Assembly: GCF_000516985.1 (NCBI RefSeq) | Contig: NW_006917102.1 | Coordinates: 1,807,681 to 1,871,680 of the forward strand | DNA: 64,000 bases | Source of the DNA: Pestalotiopsis fici W106-1 | Taxonomy: Eukaryota; Ascomycota; Sordariomycetes; Amphisphaeriales; Sporocadaceae | Direction of reading: 5' to 3' | Shown here: one piece after another, positions 33,577 through 47,600 of the stretch | Layout: each line of letters begins with the position of its first letter | Numbering within the stretch: position 1 is the first letter of the stretch | Notes under the pieces: model-generated | Seen by the model: only the letters and a program-made list of their open reading frames with translations | What the model was told of the DNA's origin: nothing | The model's database searches: none | Position numbers and translations under genes: made by a program

Positions 33577-35447
33577 TCATTGCGTGTCCCAGAATGTGGC
33601 CGCGACTGGATCAGGAGAATTGGTGATGCCGTCAGCAAAGTTGTTCATCGACCAGTAAGATTCTTCCTCAATCAGGGGAAATCCGTTGTTGTCATCGAGA
33701 GATCCAAGGTTTGGTAGGAACTTATTGGCAGCAGCAGCAGCCTTGAAAGATCCAAAGTCAGCCTGGCCGTAGTCGCTATCGGCAAGCGTTGACTGGCTCT
33801 GCTGCATATTCATATAGTCGGAAGCAGCGCTCATACGAAAGCCCTCTATTTGCGCTTCGCTGAAGGCCGGTGCAAAGTCTTCCGTTTCTGAAACGTCTCC
33901 CGAGTTGGAGGTAAGAGTAGGCTCGGTGCTGCCAAATTCAAAAGCAGCATAAGACTGTGTCTGGTCGTAACTAGACGGGGCAAAGCTCTCAGCCTTCATG
34001 TCAAGCCCGTCATACTGCGCCCAGTCGACCGAGGGCGCGCTGAGGCCAGCGCTGAACATGGGAGGTTCTTCCAGGCCGTGAAAGAGCTCAAAGGCAGGTG
34101 TATATTCTGGATACTGTATGTTGGATAGGTCCAGCGGCGGCAATTGCCCATTCAGCTGCTGAAAAGCCGAGTTGCCATTCATCAAGGGCGAGGTTTGTTC
34201 CGACTTGGCCTTTCGCGTTTCCAGGTCGTGGGCAACAAGATCCTTGCTTCGCGACCGGCTCGGCGCCTTGTGTACCAGATTATCAACCGAGCGGGTTCCC
34301 ATACTGCTCGCGCTAGAGTTGCTGTGCATCGAGTGGCCGCGCGACAACGTGTAGGGGCCGCATTTCTGCGAGGCCCTGTTGTGCTTGTGAGGCTTGTGAT
34401 GACCAAGCTCGTCGAAGCTCAATACCGGCTCGGAGTGCGTCGTGTTGGCTCGGCGGCGGCGGGCAGTCGCTTTGGCCTTGGTCTGTTGAGGCTCTTGGTC
34501 CGAGTCGGACTCAGGGACAGTATCCAGAGGAGTTTCCTTCTTGTGGGAGCAGGTGCAGCGTCCTCCATGGTTACAACAGCAACTGTCTGTTCCCGGAGTT
34601 TTAGAAAACGTGGTCCGGAGTGCATCCTTGTCCAGTGAATCGTGAGGCTTACCCGAGTGGCCCGGGACGGTGGGCTGGAGGTGTTGGCATTTGTGCGTCT
34701 TCTCGCCGCAGTCGCACTTTACGTGAGACGACCGCGACTTTCGCATTGAGCGGCAATGCTGACATTGCGACACTGGCCGACCCTGATGCAAAGGTAACAA
34801 GTTAGCCCAATTGTCCCTCTTGTTTTCCTCGTGGCTTGCTCTTGCCTACCTTTTTGTTGATATGTTGTAACGGGCGGTCTGGAGAGACAGTTCGGTCAGC
34901 GCCCGTTGCCCAAAGTTCCACACAGTTAAATGTTGCATTTCTCGTCTCTTCTTGCTTTTTCTTCTAGCCCGAGTCGTGCAGCTGCTCATGGCAAAGAAAG
35001 CAGTGGAAGCTCCCCCACGAGGTCGTGCGGCCCCCTGCAGAAAGTTGCCCCGCGGTAGGTGTCACAAGGCTAGAATCGGGAGCCGAAAAGTAGGAAGGTG
35101 GGAGAGAGAGCAAGAGAGAGAGCAAAGGAAGCGGCAATTATGGCTCACCATGATGATTGCAATTGCTGACCCGGTGTCTGTGGAATTTCAAGTTAGCCAA
35201 TATTGTCCCCAAGCTATGCATTCGTTTTTGTCCTCCAAAGCATTTTGTTTTCTTGCCTCGGAACGACAGAATAGAAAAGTGTCGGTGGAATTTACCCTCG
35301 CACGCAGGCTTCGCACGCCCTAAGGAACCATGTGTTAGTGAACTGGCTTGACTTTGCATATATATGTGTCTTGCTTTTCGCCAAAGGTTGGAGGGGGGGA
35401 GAGGGCAACGAGGAAGGCACATACCATTTTTCGCCGTCAATTAACAT
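33577..35447 (-). CDS. Copper-fist transcription factor
   Basis: Copper-fist proteins (Ace1/Cup2, Mac1, GRISEA) are nuclear regulators that sense copper and control metallothionein, copper-transport or oxidative-stress genes. Exons: 35425-35447, 35296-35319, 35149-35177, 34850-34878 and 33577-34782, giving 436 residues. Introns are 105, 118, 270 and 67 bp. Joined, they give a complete fist starting MLIDGEKWACEACVRGHRVS, with Zn ligands C10-x2-C13-x8-C22-x-H24, then KKGRPVSQC and the copper-binding CxC region (HVKCDCGEK). A second cysteine cluster, CCC-x5-C-x-C, lies at residues 103-113. The rest is Ser-rich, with an acidic C-terminal part suited to activation. The start has a good ACC-ATG context. 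The unspliced last exon alone would lack the first half of the DNA-binding domain. Whether it activates or represses cannot be told. Confidence 0.9.
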
Positions 35448-38400
35448 GGTGGTATAAAGATTGACCTCGAGGATCCTTTGATCAAGGTTGTGTAAAGACG
35501 AGACTTTTTAAAAATTCGACGGAAGTAGCCAAAGAGAAAGGGCCGGAAAAAGGGAAAAAGGTTCTAAATCAAGGCCGCAAAGGAATTAAGATAGCTTTTC
35601 CTCGGATTCGTTGGCTCGTGTCCAAATCGCAATGTGCCAGTGGGCAGCGCCAAAGCAGGTAAAGTCGAGCTTCTTGGCCTTGGGGTGGGAGGCGGGCGGG
35701 CGACTGATACGCCGAGTGTGTCGCAGATCTCAATGAGGGTTGGTGCGGCCTTCGTGGGTAGGTAACGCTTTGCGGGAAACGCGCCGAACCTCCAGGGTGA
35801 CCTACTAGGCGCGACCGGGGGTGGGATAAAGGGCCGAGTGCTAGGTTGCTCTTCTGGCGCTGGGCCTGCTGCCGGGCTTGGGGCTTGGGGCTTTTTTTTT
35901 TTTTTGGGCTGGTTTGGCTGGGCTTTTGCTGGGCCGCTGGTGAATGGAGCACAACAATCAAAAAAAGACGGAGAAAGACAGCAGCGGTAAAAGCGGCCCT
36001 ATGCACGCATCGTGCTCTCGAAGCCGATCCCAGGGTGTGTTTGTCGTTGTCGTTTATTTTGCTGTACGTACGTGCGTATGTACGTGCTATTTCTTGTTCG
36101 TTTGTATGTATATGTATGTATGCCGGCGTGCTTGCTGTGCTTGCTGCGCTGCTGCTGCCGGTTGTTGCAATATAGTCGGCTGCAACTATTTTGGTTCTTT
36201 TTTGAGTTGAGATGCAGACCTCTGATTGGCAATGAGCAAAACTCTTTGTTCGCTTCTCTTTGTTTTCTGTTCCGTCCAATCCAAACACGGCCAGGCAACT
36301 TGTTCCTATTCTCTCAATTTCTCTCCTTGATCGAGATTTCCCCTTCTGCGAGATGCACCTTCAAACCGTTACCAAGCGAAGTCGCAGGTACGTAGCAACC
36401 AGGAAGGTCACTCCCAAAAATGGAATAATTGAATAATTGGGTGGGGAATCTTTTGTGTATCTTTCTCTTGGCCTGGCTCTGGGTTAAAATAAGAGAAGGC
36501 GACTTGTCAATAAGGGTTCAGTAACCTCTCTCGGGATATGGCCGCCGATGTTGAATTAAGTCGCGAGGAGGACCAGGACCAGTGCGATATCTAAGATCGG
36601 AGTTTGACTGGAGACCAAGGATGGAGTAGTTATGGCGGGGCCTGGCGGGCTTTGAACCAACGACAATGACTTTTGCAGCGGGCAAAGGCAAGGTAATGTA
36701 GGTGAAAGTAAGGTAAGGTGAAAAAAAGGTAACTATTACCAGTAGACACAAAGGTGCAGCGCTAGTGATAGGTTACCGTAACTGGGGACCGTAATGTAGG
36801 CTTTTTAGCAAGGTGGCAGTGGCAGCCAGACACAGGTTGTCTGTCTTCTAGGTACCTTAGTGCTATCCTAATGGAGAAGAGGGCAGCTGATCTCGGATGG
36901 GATGGTGGATTGCAGGAAATGGATCGCAATTGTCGTGTTGCCGTCGGTAATACTGAGCGGCGCTACAAAGTCACGGCTAGTGGGGATCTGAACTCCAGTG
37001 TCTGTGGGAGGAGCTGCCAATGCTGTCCTTGTGGGAACACTTCAACAAGTATGGTAGGTCTGACTGTAGGTCACTCGGGGTGTTTGTACCGTCTCGTTGG
37101 AAACCCGAAAACACAAAGTCCAAGTGGGAATTTGGAGATGATTACGGTACGATACCACGTTCCTATTAAAAGGCCCACAGAAAGATAGTGTTGTAAGTAT
37201 GTAATGCGAATGTTTGTAGCATACACAGGCAGACAGGTACCTTAGGTGTATGTATGTAGGTACAGTAAATGTAGGTGTTCGCTTGCAGCTTGTTGAGAGA
37301 AAGAGAGTAGCGGCAAAAAAGTCCCCGGGCTCGTATAAGAGAGGTAGCGTAGCGATTAAGGTCAACCGTCGTGTAGCACCTCGAGACAGACAATCCAGTA
37401 AAGACTTTCCCAACGGTATGAAGCCTCTTGCTCGCAGGGACCCAAGGCAGGAGGAATACGACGATAGAGAGTATGCGAGGACTTGGCAGGTAGGAAAGCA
37501 GCAGGTCTCGAAGCTTAGTTCAGTTTAGGTAACAGTGTACCCATCAATAAAAAGTGTCCACTTATACCGAGGACCAAGACAGACGAGATAAAGAGCAAGC
37601 GGGCAACTCTACTCTGTACCAGCGGTGGGTAAGGTAGAGAAGGAGGAAGGTGGGAGAACAACCAAGCGTTTTCGGTGTAAGGCGTTTTGCGCCAGCCGAG
37701 AGAAGGAAGGGAATCCTTCTTTTGAGAGCTTGAAAAAGAAATTAAATTGAGGTCTAGGTGTGCATCTTGAAGGGGAGCAAAGTAATAAGTAGCAGGTAGA
37801 AAGGTGCAGCTCAAGTAGCACTCGTATGTAGTTATGAATCCCATGTGGTTTCTCGTCTCTAGTCAGTAGTATCATTTCTCGACGTATGAAAATGTAGGTA
37901 ATTTTTAGTCAAAGAGTATTGTTCTATGTGTGCTATGGAACTAGGGCCAAAGAGTAGCAAAGATGAGGGAACTTCCCAATCATTCTCGATACTCCATACC
38001 GGTTACCAGCCGCCCACGTCGACGTTGGAACGACATGTGCATGTACAAAGAGCTTTGAAAGCCAGGTCAGAGTCACCCGCGGACTTTCGATGCACTGGCG
38101 GCAAGTGCAGGATGGGGGGGGGATCGGGAGAGTTCGCGGGCGAGAAAAGAAGAGAGAGCAGGCGTCTTCCAAGGTTGTCAGTCTCTGGCATATCAGATTT
38201 CATGGGAAGGAACAAAGCGACGGACGACGTTGCAATCATGGATGACCGGGGGCGGTTTTGCTGTGCATCTTCCTCCAAATCAATCATCTGAAAATGCACC
38301 TGATAGATCACAGTATGTACATACACGTATGATTTCTTAGCACTTATACGTTAAAACTTCCTTGTCTCTACCTGCCTTGGCTCCAGGTATACTTACAGAC

Positions 38401-41400
38401 GGCCAATGCTCAATCCGAGGGCCATTGTGTTTTCACGTAGCAGAGTGAAGCGAAGAAAGACGACAGCTTCTGCTACTGATCTTCTCCGGAAATTGAGGAC
38501 CTTCTAGGGATCAGACAACAACCGCCGGATATCCATCTACCTTTCTTAAAATCTCTACAGAGGTAATGTACTGTTTGCAGGATTTCAGTCGAACTTTTTC
38601 AATGCATGTCTTGCGCACAATCCCCCGAGAACTCCACACGGGATAATGAGAACTTCAGGCCAGAGTCCCATCTATTCTCTTCATTCTTACATAGCACTCT
38701 CAATTCATCCGTTCATGTCCAGAATCTGCATCCTCCATTGGCCTGCTGTTACTGTTTCTTGCTTGCGTGCTGCAATGCTGGAGAGCTCTTTTAGCATGGG
38801 GTTGTCTCCAGTCGTCCTCCCGACAACCGCTATCCAATGGCAGCTAACCCGCACGCCGCCGCGTCCAAGTTTCCCAGCTCAAGACTAGGCTGGGATTCGT
38901 GCGGGAGGACGAGGAAGCTAGGCGAAAGGCGGGATCACCTACAGGATCCTAGCAGGGGAGCCATGCCACGATTCCATCATCAAGAGAGCGTGGGACAAAA
39001 TTCGCATCGTCAAAGAGACAGTGTGTGTGTGTCGCAAGGTGGTGGTGGGAGAGGATCGAGCGAGAGGACGTGCGAGGTTGTAAAGGGTAAGGATGTCTAC
39101 CACCATGTTCTGGCTCGAGCGAGCGAGCAGCAACCCTACATTACCTACATACAGTGCAGCCCGTCTAGTGTAGCCTATAGGCGGTCCCGCAGCAGGATTA
39201 AACGTTACCGGGCGTGCGGCCCAAATGTCGCACAACTTGTCGCGAGGCACACTTTCACTGTAAGAGCTACAGTATTCGGACTTTTTCTCGTCATGACACC
39301 CACACCCCTCCTGCGATTCCCTCGAAAAAGACAAAGTCCCAGGCGAGGTGAGGAGAGATACGTAGTTTCGTCTTGATCGAAACGAATCAAAGTCCCTGCT
39401 TGGCTGCTTGCTGACCCTACTTTCTAGAGGAGCTGTTTTCTTGTGATCAGTTGCTCGGCAGGCAGTATTGGCAACTAGGGCGGCTGTCCCATACCATTCA
39501 CGTCCTGATCCTCCATTTCAGGTGGGTCGGTGCAATGGATCCCGATCTGATAAAGTTTGGACTCTCATTACCCATTCCTTTCCAATGCTGGCTTTGACAA
39601 ATGGATAACGGAATTATACACGTGTACCGGGCAGTATGGCTGAATTGACGACAGATGCCCAATCAATCCTGCTAGTACGTCATGCGGAAAATTCATCTGG
39701 TCAGTTGTCAGCAATTGCTTTCCGGCTTGAATGGGTACTCTGCTCGCCATGAAGCTGCTAATAAATACCTATGCCGTAGCCAGATATCTGACTAACAAGG
39801 GAGCCAATAGCCGACAGTCACCTCTTTTGGGGCTCGCAACACACTTGGCACCAAAATGCTGGGTGTCTCAGATGATGGGTTCACCAGGAATACTGTCATT
39901 GTACTACGGTAAGCTGGTGTATTGCACGTGGTGCTCGCTCATCCATCATCGCCACTTGTGCTCCCCCAGAAGCATGGATTGGAGCGAGGATCTCCCCTAA
40001 CATACATGACATGACGGGACGCACACGATCTATCTGTCTTGTGCTTTCCTGCCTCTGCGGGCGGAACCGTCCACTGGCTTTCGGACGAGCCGCAGAGAAA
40101 GCTGACCGAATGTCTCAAGGAACATTCTGTACATGCTGATCTACAAAGCCACTGCCGGTCTTTTTTCTACTCCCAAGCAGCCACGCGTGGTGGTTATGGC
40201 AATTCGGCACACGCATTGGAGTATCATATTCTTAGTACTACATTATATTCCGCACACGATATTGAGAGCATAGACACTATACGAAGGGGAGGGATGATGA
40301 TGATAAAAACAACAAGGTGAGATGGTCCCCCACCTTGTATATCATTGTCATCTGAATTGCAACCCGCGCATCGGTATTACGGGTGTATTCGCGGCAGTGA
40401 TTTCCGGTTTAAGTATGATACTATCGCGAATATGTAGGTGCATCTGCCGTAACTTGCAACTTGAGCAATGCTGAGTCAGGAGCCTTGTTCCGACACATGC
40501 AGCAATTCGTCGTCTCGTTTTTTGGTGGGCCCAAAGCTCATAGCAACGGTTGTGATCGCCAAGTTCGTGATGTACGGTGAAGGATGACTGAAGGGATACG
40601 CGGGCGAAGGGAGCGAAGAGGGGCCCCGGAGCGAAGGAAACCAGCGGCTGACAAGCTGACAACAGGCCGTGACCATTGACTGTTTGCGACAAAAGACCAT
40701 GCATAGGGCGCCTATTGTGTACGGTCGGCCGGTATCTATCACGATCCATCAATCATCGATTCGCAAGTTTGACCTTCCAAGCTTTTGGCTACTCTACCCT
40801 CCGGGCCGACAAGACAAATTCCACAATTATTAAATTTTCCCATGGTTTACCACCAAAGACCCTTGCTGCAGGCAGGTATTCTCCAACCCCCCATCCCATT
40901 TCCCCCCATTCTCTGCCTGCTATCCCCAGAACGGGCCTTTGATGGCCCCAGCGCTTTCCAGTCCAGCGCTCCTCCCAGCAGTACTTAGTGTATTTCCCCC
41001 CCGCCGCATTTTTCCTAGCGCCTTTTTACCGGGGTTGTAAAACTTGTGGGTGTGCAATGTTAGCGAGCGGCGCAAGTCGAGTTGGACGGGGGGGTTCAAC
41101 GACTACGCACTCCTGTGCTGGGGGCTAGTACGTTTCTTGCTAATAGCATTATTACGAGACTCCGACTATCTACGCAACCTTACCTTGTATGGTTCTCTAT
41201 TATTTATTATTAGATGAGGGGCAACTGAGGTAATGTAATTGCAAATAGTAATCAAATGAAACACGAATGCACCTCTATCGTTGTCAGCCAATACTGTAGC
41301 CGAAACGGCAAGGAGAAGACATGGCCAGATTGATTTGTATACAAGTGATACATATTCAGGGTTGCCCAACTGCTCAATTACAGGGTGGAGAATAGGTACA

Positions 41401-44400
41401 GTACAATTACATGCAGCCGGCACGAACCAAAACTGCTACTTTCTTAACGACTACAATTGCTACCATGAATTGATGTATGCAACACGAAACGTATCAAAAG
41501 GTGAGTACATATACGGTATGCAGTAATTATTGGATCGGGGCATTGTTTTTACCTACTCTGTAGGCGCTTGATCTGCTCAACCGCGACCCGGACGGATATC
41601 CCCAGAATGAACTCGCGACAAGCCGGGGCAAGACTCCGTATTCTCCCACATCCACATGCTGCAATTCACAGGTGCTCTGCTCATCTTTGGAAACCCCACC
41701 CTGGGGGCTTCCTTTCCCCGGAGAGCGCAATGAATGGGTGGTCACCGCACTCCTGTTTCAATGGTTGACCCCGAGAAAGTCCTACGAATCTCATCACGCT
41801 TCTGAACTCGGATTCGATTCCATCAACTTTTTTCTTCTTCCCATCCCTTCCTCAAAATTGGAGATATCCGATATTCTCCGGGTGCAACTGAACCTGCATT
41901 TGCAGCCTTGCCCGTCGCCAATCGGCAGGTCAGGAGCAGTGCATATATTATTGTTGTATATTTTGTTGCCAAATGTCGGACCCAGGCACCGTCTTTTGCC
42001 GATTGTTGCCTCAGCGTAGCAACGAAATCTAGAGCTAGGTACAGACTACAAGCAACCTCTTGCCTACCTGCTACCTTGACACTGCCTGCAGCAGCTGCAG
42101 CCGCCGCTTTCCTTTCCCGTTGGGGCGCTTTAAAGAAACAATGAGAAGAAACGGGACAAGAAGGAGAAAATCATGCCTGCTTCTTGTTTTGCAACTTTTC
42201 GGCCGCTCCGGGCTCTCGGACCTTGTAGAAATTTTACTTCTCCGGCGTGTCTGTTACCGACCATAACCTGTATGCATGGTCGTCATTCTAGCTGACCGTC
42301 TTTTCCGTGAGACAAGACGAACGTCTCTTTACATGGCACAGTAGGCGCTTTTCGGGAAGAAGAAACTACACCTCTTTTTTCCCCCGGCATTTAGCTCGTT
42401 GTGCTTCACGCTTTAGAGGCAGACCTACGCTATATTGGCAATTGCAACATCTTGCTGGTCAGTCAATAGTAGTTCAGCTCATGAAGCTTACTGACCTCGT
42501 ACACGACGACAAGGAAATGAACAACTCTAGCTAACAACCTTTCAAGGTACTATTCCTCCCTTTTGGGTTTCAAAATAGCTTGAGCTTGCGGCAAGGCTAG
42601 CTGGCTTATTTTTAATTTTCCATCTTCTTCTTCCTGGTCTATTTACCACGCCGCCGAACCCCAATTGCGAACCGGTTTGACTCCATGCCGGTCTGGACAT
42701 GCTGTTCAGCCCGCCGCGCCTAACGCATCTTGAACTAAAACCACGACCGTCTGCTCGGTAAATCGGCCTCATTAGCTGTTTTAATTTCTACTAGTCACTG
42801 AAGTTTTAGAAGCACATGAAAGGGTAAAGAGCAACGCCTAGCCTTTCTGAGCGACCGAGACATGATCTGTTTACTCTTTTTCTTTCACTTCCCCTTCCTC
42901 CCAGGATATCACGGGGGATGGCCGAGCGGCTGGCTACCTGACCTACATAGTAGAGTCGTTGACCGAATCCGGCAACTCCAAATTCGGTTCGGTTACAAGG
43001 ACTATTTGGCAGGGTTTTCTGTCCCTTGTTTCCTCGCATCTCGCCATGTGGGCGCTACGCTGTCCAGTTTGGACTATTTGTGTTCTCCGGCATCTCCTCA
43101 CACATCCTAGGTTATTATCATTCAAGTGACACAAGCGACAAAGGCTGAGAGAAAGAAAGATGGATTCGTGACAGCGAGATTGACGCCGCTCGCCACCCTT
43201 CATAAGATCTTGTCCCCGATCCGCCAGCACATCCCATTCAGCTTTCCCTGGGAGATATCTCGGCAACGGCTCCTAAGAACGGCAACCGTAAGCCAAAAGG
43301 CTGGTGGCGCCCCCCCGGCACGGCTTCTGGATCTGGATCTGGATCGAAAAGACCTTTGGTGTCATCGAGTCAGACTTTGTTTTTCTTACTTGTTTTCTCT
43401 CATTCCAGCTCGCTAAATCGCACATCTGTGATGGTGGTGAGCCGTGACCTCGTAACAAGGGTCATCACCTGCCATTCATTCGCTGCACCTTTCTTGTTGC
43501 GTGTCTGACAGCCAGCCAACCTGCACTAGCTGATGTGCATTGGCGTCGAAAATTCAACGGAATAAAGATTGTACTGCGTAGTGTAGGTCGGGAACCAGAT
43601 CCTCGGTGCTTGTCAGACCCTTCCACAGACCTTCTGGAAGCTTTGAAGCTTTCTTTCCTTTTCATTCAGTGTGGCTCGCTAACCTTTGACGTCCCATTGG
43701 ATTGTGCTTCGGCCAGACATACCGCACTAGGTGTTATTCTCGTAGGCTCTTTCAAGATCCCGAGTTGGGGTATCGGTCGAAGCATTGCCCATAAAGACCT
43801 TGACGGCAGTTCATCGAGAACTCATTGTGGATTCTTTAGAACTGCCGATCATTGACCAAGTTCACTCAATAGGATAGATCGCGGTCTTGGGGGAGAAGAT
43901 ATTTCCAGTTCCTGGCTGGGACTTTCGTCATGTTGGAGATCATTTCCGTTGAACAAGTCAATCTGCTTACGGAATTATCATCTTGATCCAAAAGTCGTCG
44001 TCAGTTGCCACGACGGCGACATCTTTCCAGCCCCAGCAAAGATCAACTCCAAAAGTTTTTCGAGGTCGTCTGACAAGCCAATGTCGTGTAACAGGACCCA
44101 AAAGCTTGAAAAGATTTATAAAATACATTTGCATATTTTGATTGGATCAAAGTCGTTGTTGGAAACAAAGCCCCCTCCGTAGTCTACAAGCCACCGCAGA
44201 TGATCATGATAACCGGGGCGGAGGCGGAGACCAAAACACCCCCACACATTCTGCCAACAACATGTTCACCCACGTTTGCTGGCTACACATGTGAATGTAA
44301 GCAAATGACATGTTTTCAAGCGGGAACTCATCAGTCTTGGCAATATCATGGGCATTCAAGGCAGTGGCCATCTCAATTCCTCCCTTGCAAACCCCCCCGC

Positions 44401-47400
44401 AGCGGGCTGCAGACAAGGCGCACACACATACACAACCTTGTCTAGATCAAACTACGTTACCAGTTTTCTTTGCCATATCGTATTTGCCGTGCCTCGAGGA
44501 ATCCGCTTTTAGGTATCAGTCAGCAAGTTTCACAACGTTTTCACGAGTCGTGCAAGTGCAGCAACCAAAAAAACATCCCTGGTCTCCGCCATGAACTGTA
44601 ATCGATCGTCCGGGGGATAAGATGAAAATAGAAAAAGAAATTACATAGGCCAAGACGGGTATCATGTTCCCAGGGTAGGTGGTCCATGATGGGTTTTTCC
44701 TTGGCGCTTCCAACCGTTTTTTCCTTGTCGTTCGTTTGCTGAACATGGGCATGGCTTCGGGAGTTGGTTGGAATTGTATATTTTTTCCTTCTTTCAGCCT
44801 TCGGGTTTATCCGCTTAGATGCCTGGTATACGAAGCCCCCAGCCCCTGGCAGTTTTGTGGGTGTCTTTTTGCTGGGTTATCGTGCAGCAATGGGATGTGT
44901 GATGATGGCATCATCTCTTTCGAGCTAGTAGTTACCCAACGCGAGTTCCGGAATACCTGCGACTATGGAACGCCACTTTTCTCAATCCCATACGCTGCTG
45001 ACGGACTGGCACCTCTATGCGGTGTGATATTCCTTTTTCAAAAAAATGATCGTGATCGCGAATCAAAAGAAAAAGAGGCAATGACATGACCAGGAACTTT
45101 GGTGACATGCAAAACCTGAGCATATGAGGCGGGGGTGATAATACATCATCGTCCCCGGATCTCGCTACTGCTCGACATGGTAAACAAGAGCCCAGAAATG
45201 ACTGCCGTGGCAAAAACAAGCAAACCAGCTTGCTACCATGGATAGCAAGCAGAAGTTGTATTCACAAGATGGATCGGGTTGCTCGAGGCTGTCAATGTTT
45301 GTGATTAGGACGATTATAGCCCTAGTCAGCCATCATGACAACAGCCCAATCTTTGACACGTCCAAGGAGCCATTGCTTTTGTTCGGAGATACCGCGCGTG
45401 TATCAGTTATACCAAAAGTCGGCCATGGTCAAAGGGCACATGTAGCATTGCTTTCAATCATGGGCTTTGGCCCGTCAATAGAAGTCGGTTGCTATGCTAC
45501 AATTCAATTGTATGGGATGGCTTTTGTCACGTACAAGCTGTTGATTCGATTCGGCCGAAGTCGAAAAGGTAACTCTTGCCAATGCCCATACATGCCCCAA
45601 CCCGATCTGTGTAAATCAAGAGCTGAAGCTTTGGAATTTTCAGCCTCGACCGCCAACGAGCGCCACAAAGATCTCGAGCTGACAAGATTGATCGAAGGTT
45701 GATCTAGGCATGTCCAGCGCGTGGTATCTAGTGGTTTCAGATATGGCATCTTCACGGGGTCTGGCAGGATCAATATCAAATTATGACGATAAATAGTTGA
45801 AAAAGTACCCTGCGTCGTCTAGACTCAGCCGTGACTTGGGCATCTCAGGATTGGAAAGCCACTAGGTTATATCCTTTTCTCATTCAACCGGATTTATTCT
45901 TGTGCAGGATGATCAAATAGTTGGCGCATATTCGTAGTCAATTTGGCGTCCCATCAAATATGATCATTCTGAACCAATAGATAAGTTTGCTCGCGGTTGA
46001 TTCCTGATCAATGTTGGTAAAGTGTTGTTACTAAATCCTGAATAAAATCATCCAAACTCTAGAGAATCAGTCACTCACCAACATAGAAACAGTGGCGGGT
46101 GTCCAAGATGGGTGTTCCTGTTGATGAGATCTTTATCAATCACGATATGAAATTCAAGTTTACTGGCCGAGAGGGGAGTACGACAAGCAAATTCGCATTC
46201 TTCCAAGGCTTCATTCCGGTTGACACTATCGCATCTTATGCCGTGTTCCTCGACTTCAGTAGCCTGCATAGTATTGGACATTTCCATGGCCGAGTCTTGC
46301 ATATACCATGACCGTCGCCATGGCTAGTTCTTGATATCAGCCCATCTGTCCATGACGTGTAGAGTCTGTGGCCGACTTTCCCATTCATTGATTCCCCCCA
46401 TAGTGTTGGGGGCTCCAGCAACGCCTGGATCCTGGGCATTTCCATACGTACACTCTCATACCAATCGACAGTATACTATCCGCAACATGATCTAGGCTGC
46501 AGTAGTAAGTTTTCTTGTGACCTGTATATTGAGGAGTGCAGTCGGGGTGGAGTCATAATAATTGATAACGTCTTCGCCATAGCGCAAGCCGGAGCCTCGA
46601 ATCATGGAGATATTCGACAATAGTTGATACTACGTATCATATTTCTCTTGCAACCCTAAAGGAAGAAGTCTCGAGATTGCCCGACTGTCTGATACGCTAT
46701 ATATTGTGCCTGCATGTATTGATTCCGCGTCAAAGGGCACTGACTAAGAGAATATAGCTGAGGGGAATATCGACGCAGACCATGGGGCATTTGTGCCTTT
46801 TCAATTTCTCTCACATATGCTGAGCAAGTTTGCTTCTTTACAGATACCTTTGTATGTGAATAAGATGGTCAACGTTGGGAAATAATCATACTGTTCATCT
46901 AGGAATTGGAATCATGAAACGCAGAGAGACGCACAGATAATAATCCATATTCATGTATTCAAGTTTCCTGGTTTTATTCTTTCTTCCATCATCCACTCAT
47001 ATTTTCTATGGCCTACCGTTTAGTTCCCAGCAACTGCCCTGGGCTTTCCATAAACGAAAGGTCCCTCCGCAGGAGTATCGCCATGGGCTGGCTTTTTTTT
47101 TTCAAGAAATATGAACAATGGCGCAAGAAAATAGTAGCTTGTAAATCTTGTACTATTCCCTGGTCCCTGGTCCCGGTGCTCAAGTCTGTCCTGTAGCTCC
47201 AAGGTCTACTCCCGCTATTTTCCAGTGTCTTGAACAGTACCGCCGTGGCCTGAAAACCAGCAGGTTCCGTTTCTGCTGCCCCAAGGAACCGACCCTACTC
47301 ATTGCTGAGGAGATCATCTTGCCACCTATAGCGAGCTCAAGCGCATATACCGCGCTTCCCGTTTCCTTTGCTGACCTCCATATAGGCCAAAGTTGGCAAT

Positions 47401-47600
47401 AAGGTCATATTACCGGGGGTGGCAAGGGGCAAGCAGCCAATGTATCAACGGTAATTCCCGATTATACAGCCAACAAGGCATGTCTTTATCCCGCGGATAA
47501 GCATGTCAATGTTTGGACGTTCGCGTCTCGGCCCAGTGAGTACATGTGGCGGCGACTCTTGTTTAGATAGTGTAAATTTTGAACTTTGAAACACTCCTGG
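35448..47600. other. 12-kb gene-poor region
   Basis: No open frame here exceeds 239 codons, and none shows a domain, a signal peptide followed by a sensible mature part, or convincing splice partners. Base composition is not strikingly AT-rich and I see no long terminal repeats, terminal inverted repeats or transposase remnants. It contains GTAAGG-type short tracts (36695-36730) and pyrimidine-rich stretches. The 5' flank of the copper-fist gene is at the left end and the 3' UTR of the Zds1 gene at the right. Frames at 38837-39376 and 45238-45702 were inspected and not called. Confidence 0.5.

Noticed and set aside
36640..36700. Minus-strand GGTTCAAAGCCC resembling a T-arm
   Set aside because: The T stem has a mismatch and no other cloverleaf arms can be drawn.
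38837..39376. 179-codon plus-strand frame
   Set aside because: Arg/Ser/Gly-rich random composition, an antisense frame of similar length, no domain.
42908..42990. tRNA-like start (GGGGATGGCCGAGCGGC), resembling class II tRNA D-arm sequence
   Set aside because: No matching acceptor 3' strand, anticodon arm or T arm with GGTTCGA follows at the right distance.
45238..45702. 154-codon plus-strand frame with a good ATG context
   Set aside because: Codon use is not biased, no domain or signal peptide, and no splice partners; kept as chance frame.
35448..47600. Transposable element or RIP-degraded island
   Set aside because: No long AT-rich block, terminal repeats or transposase/reverse-transcriptase motifs seen by eye; a computed RIP index would be needed to be sure.
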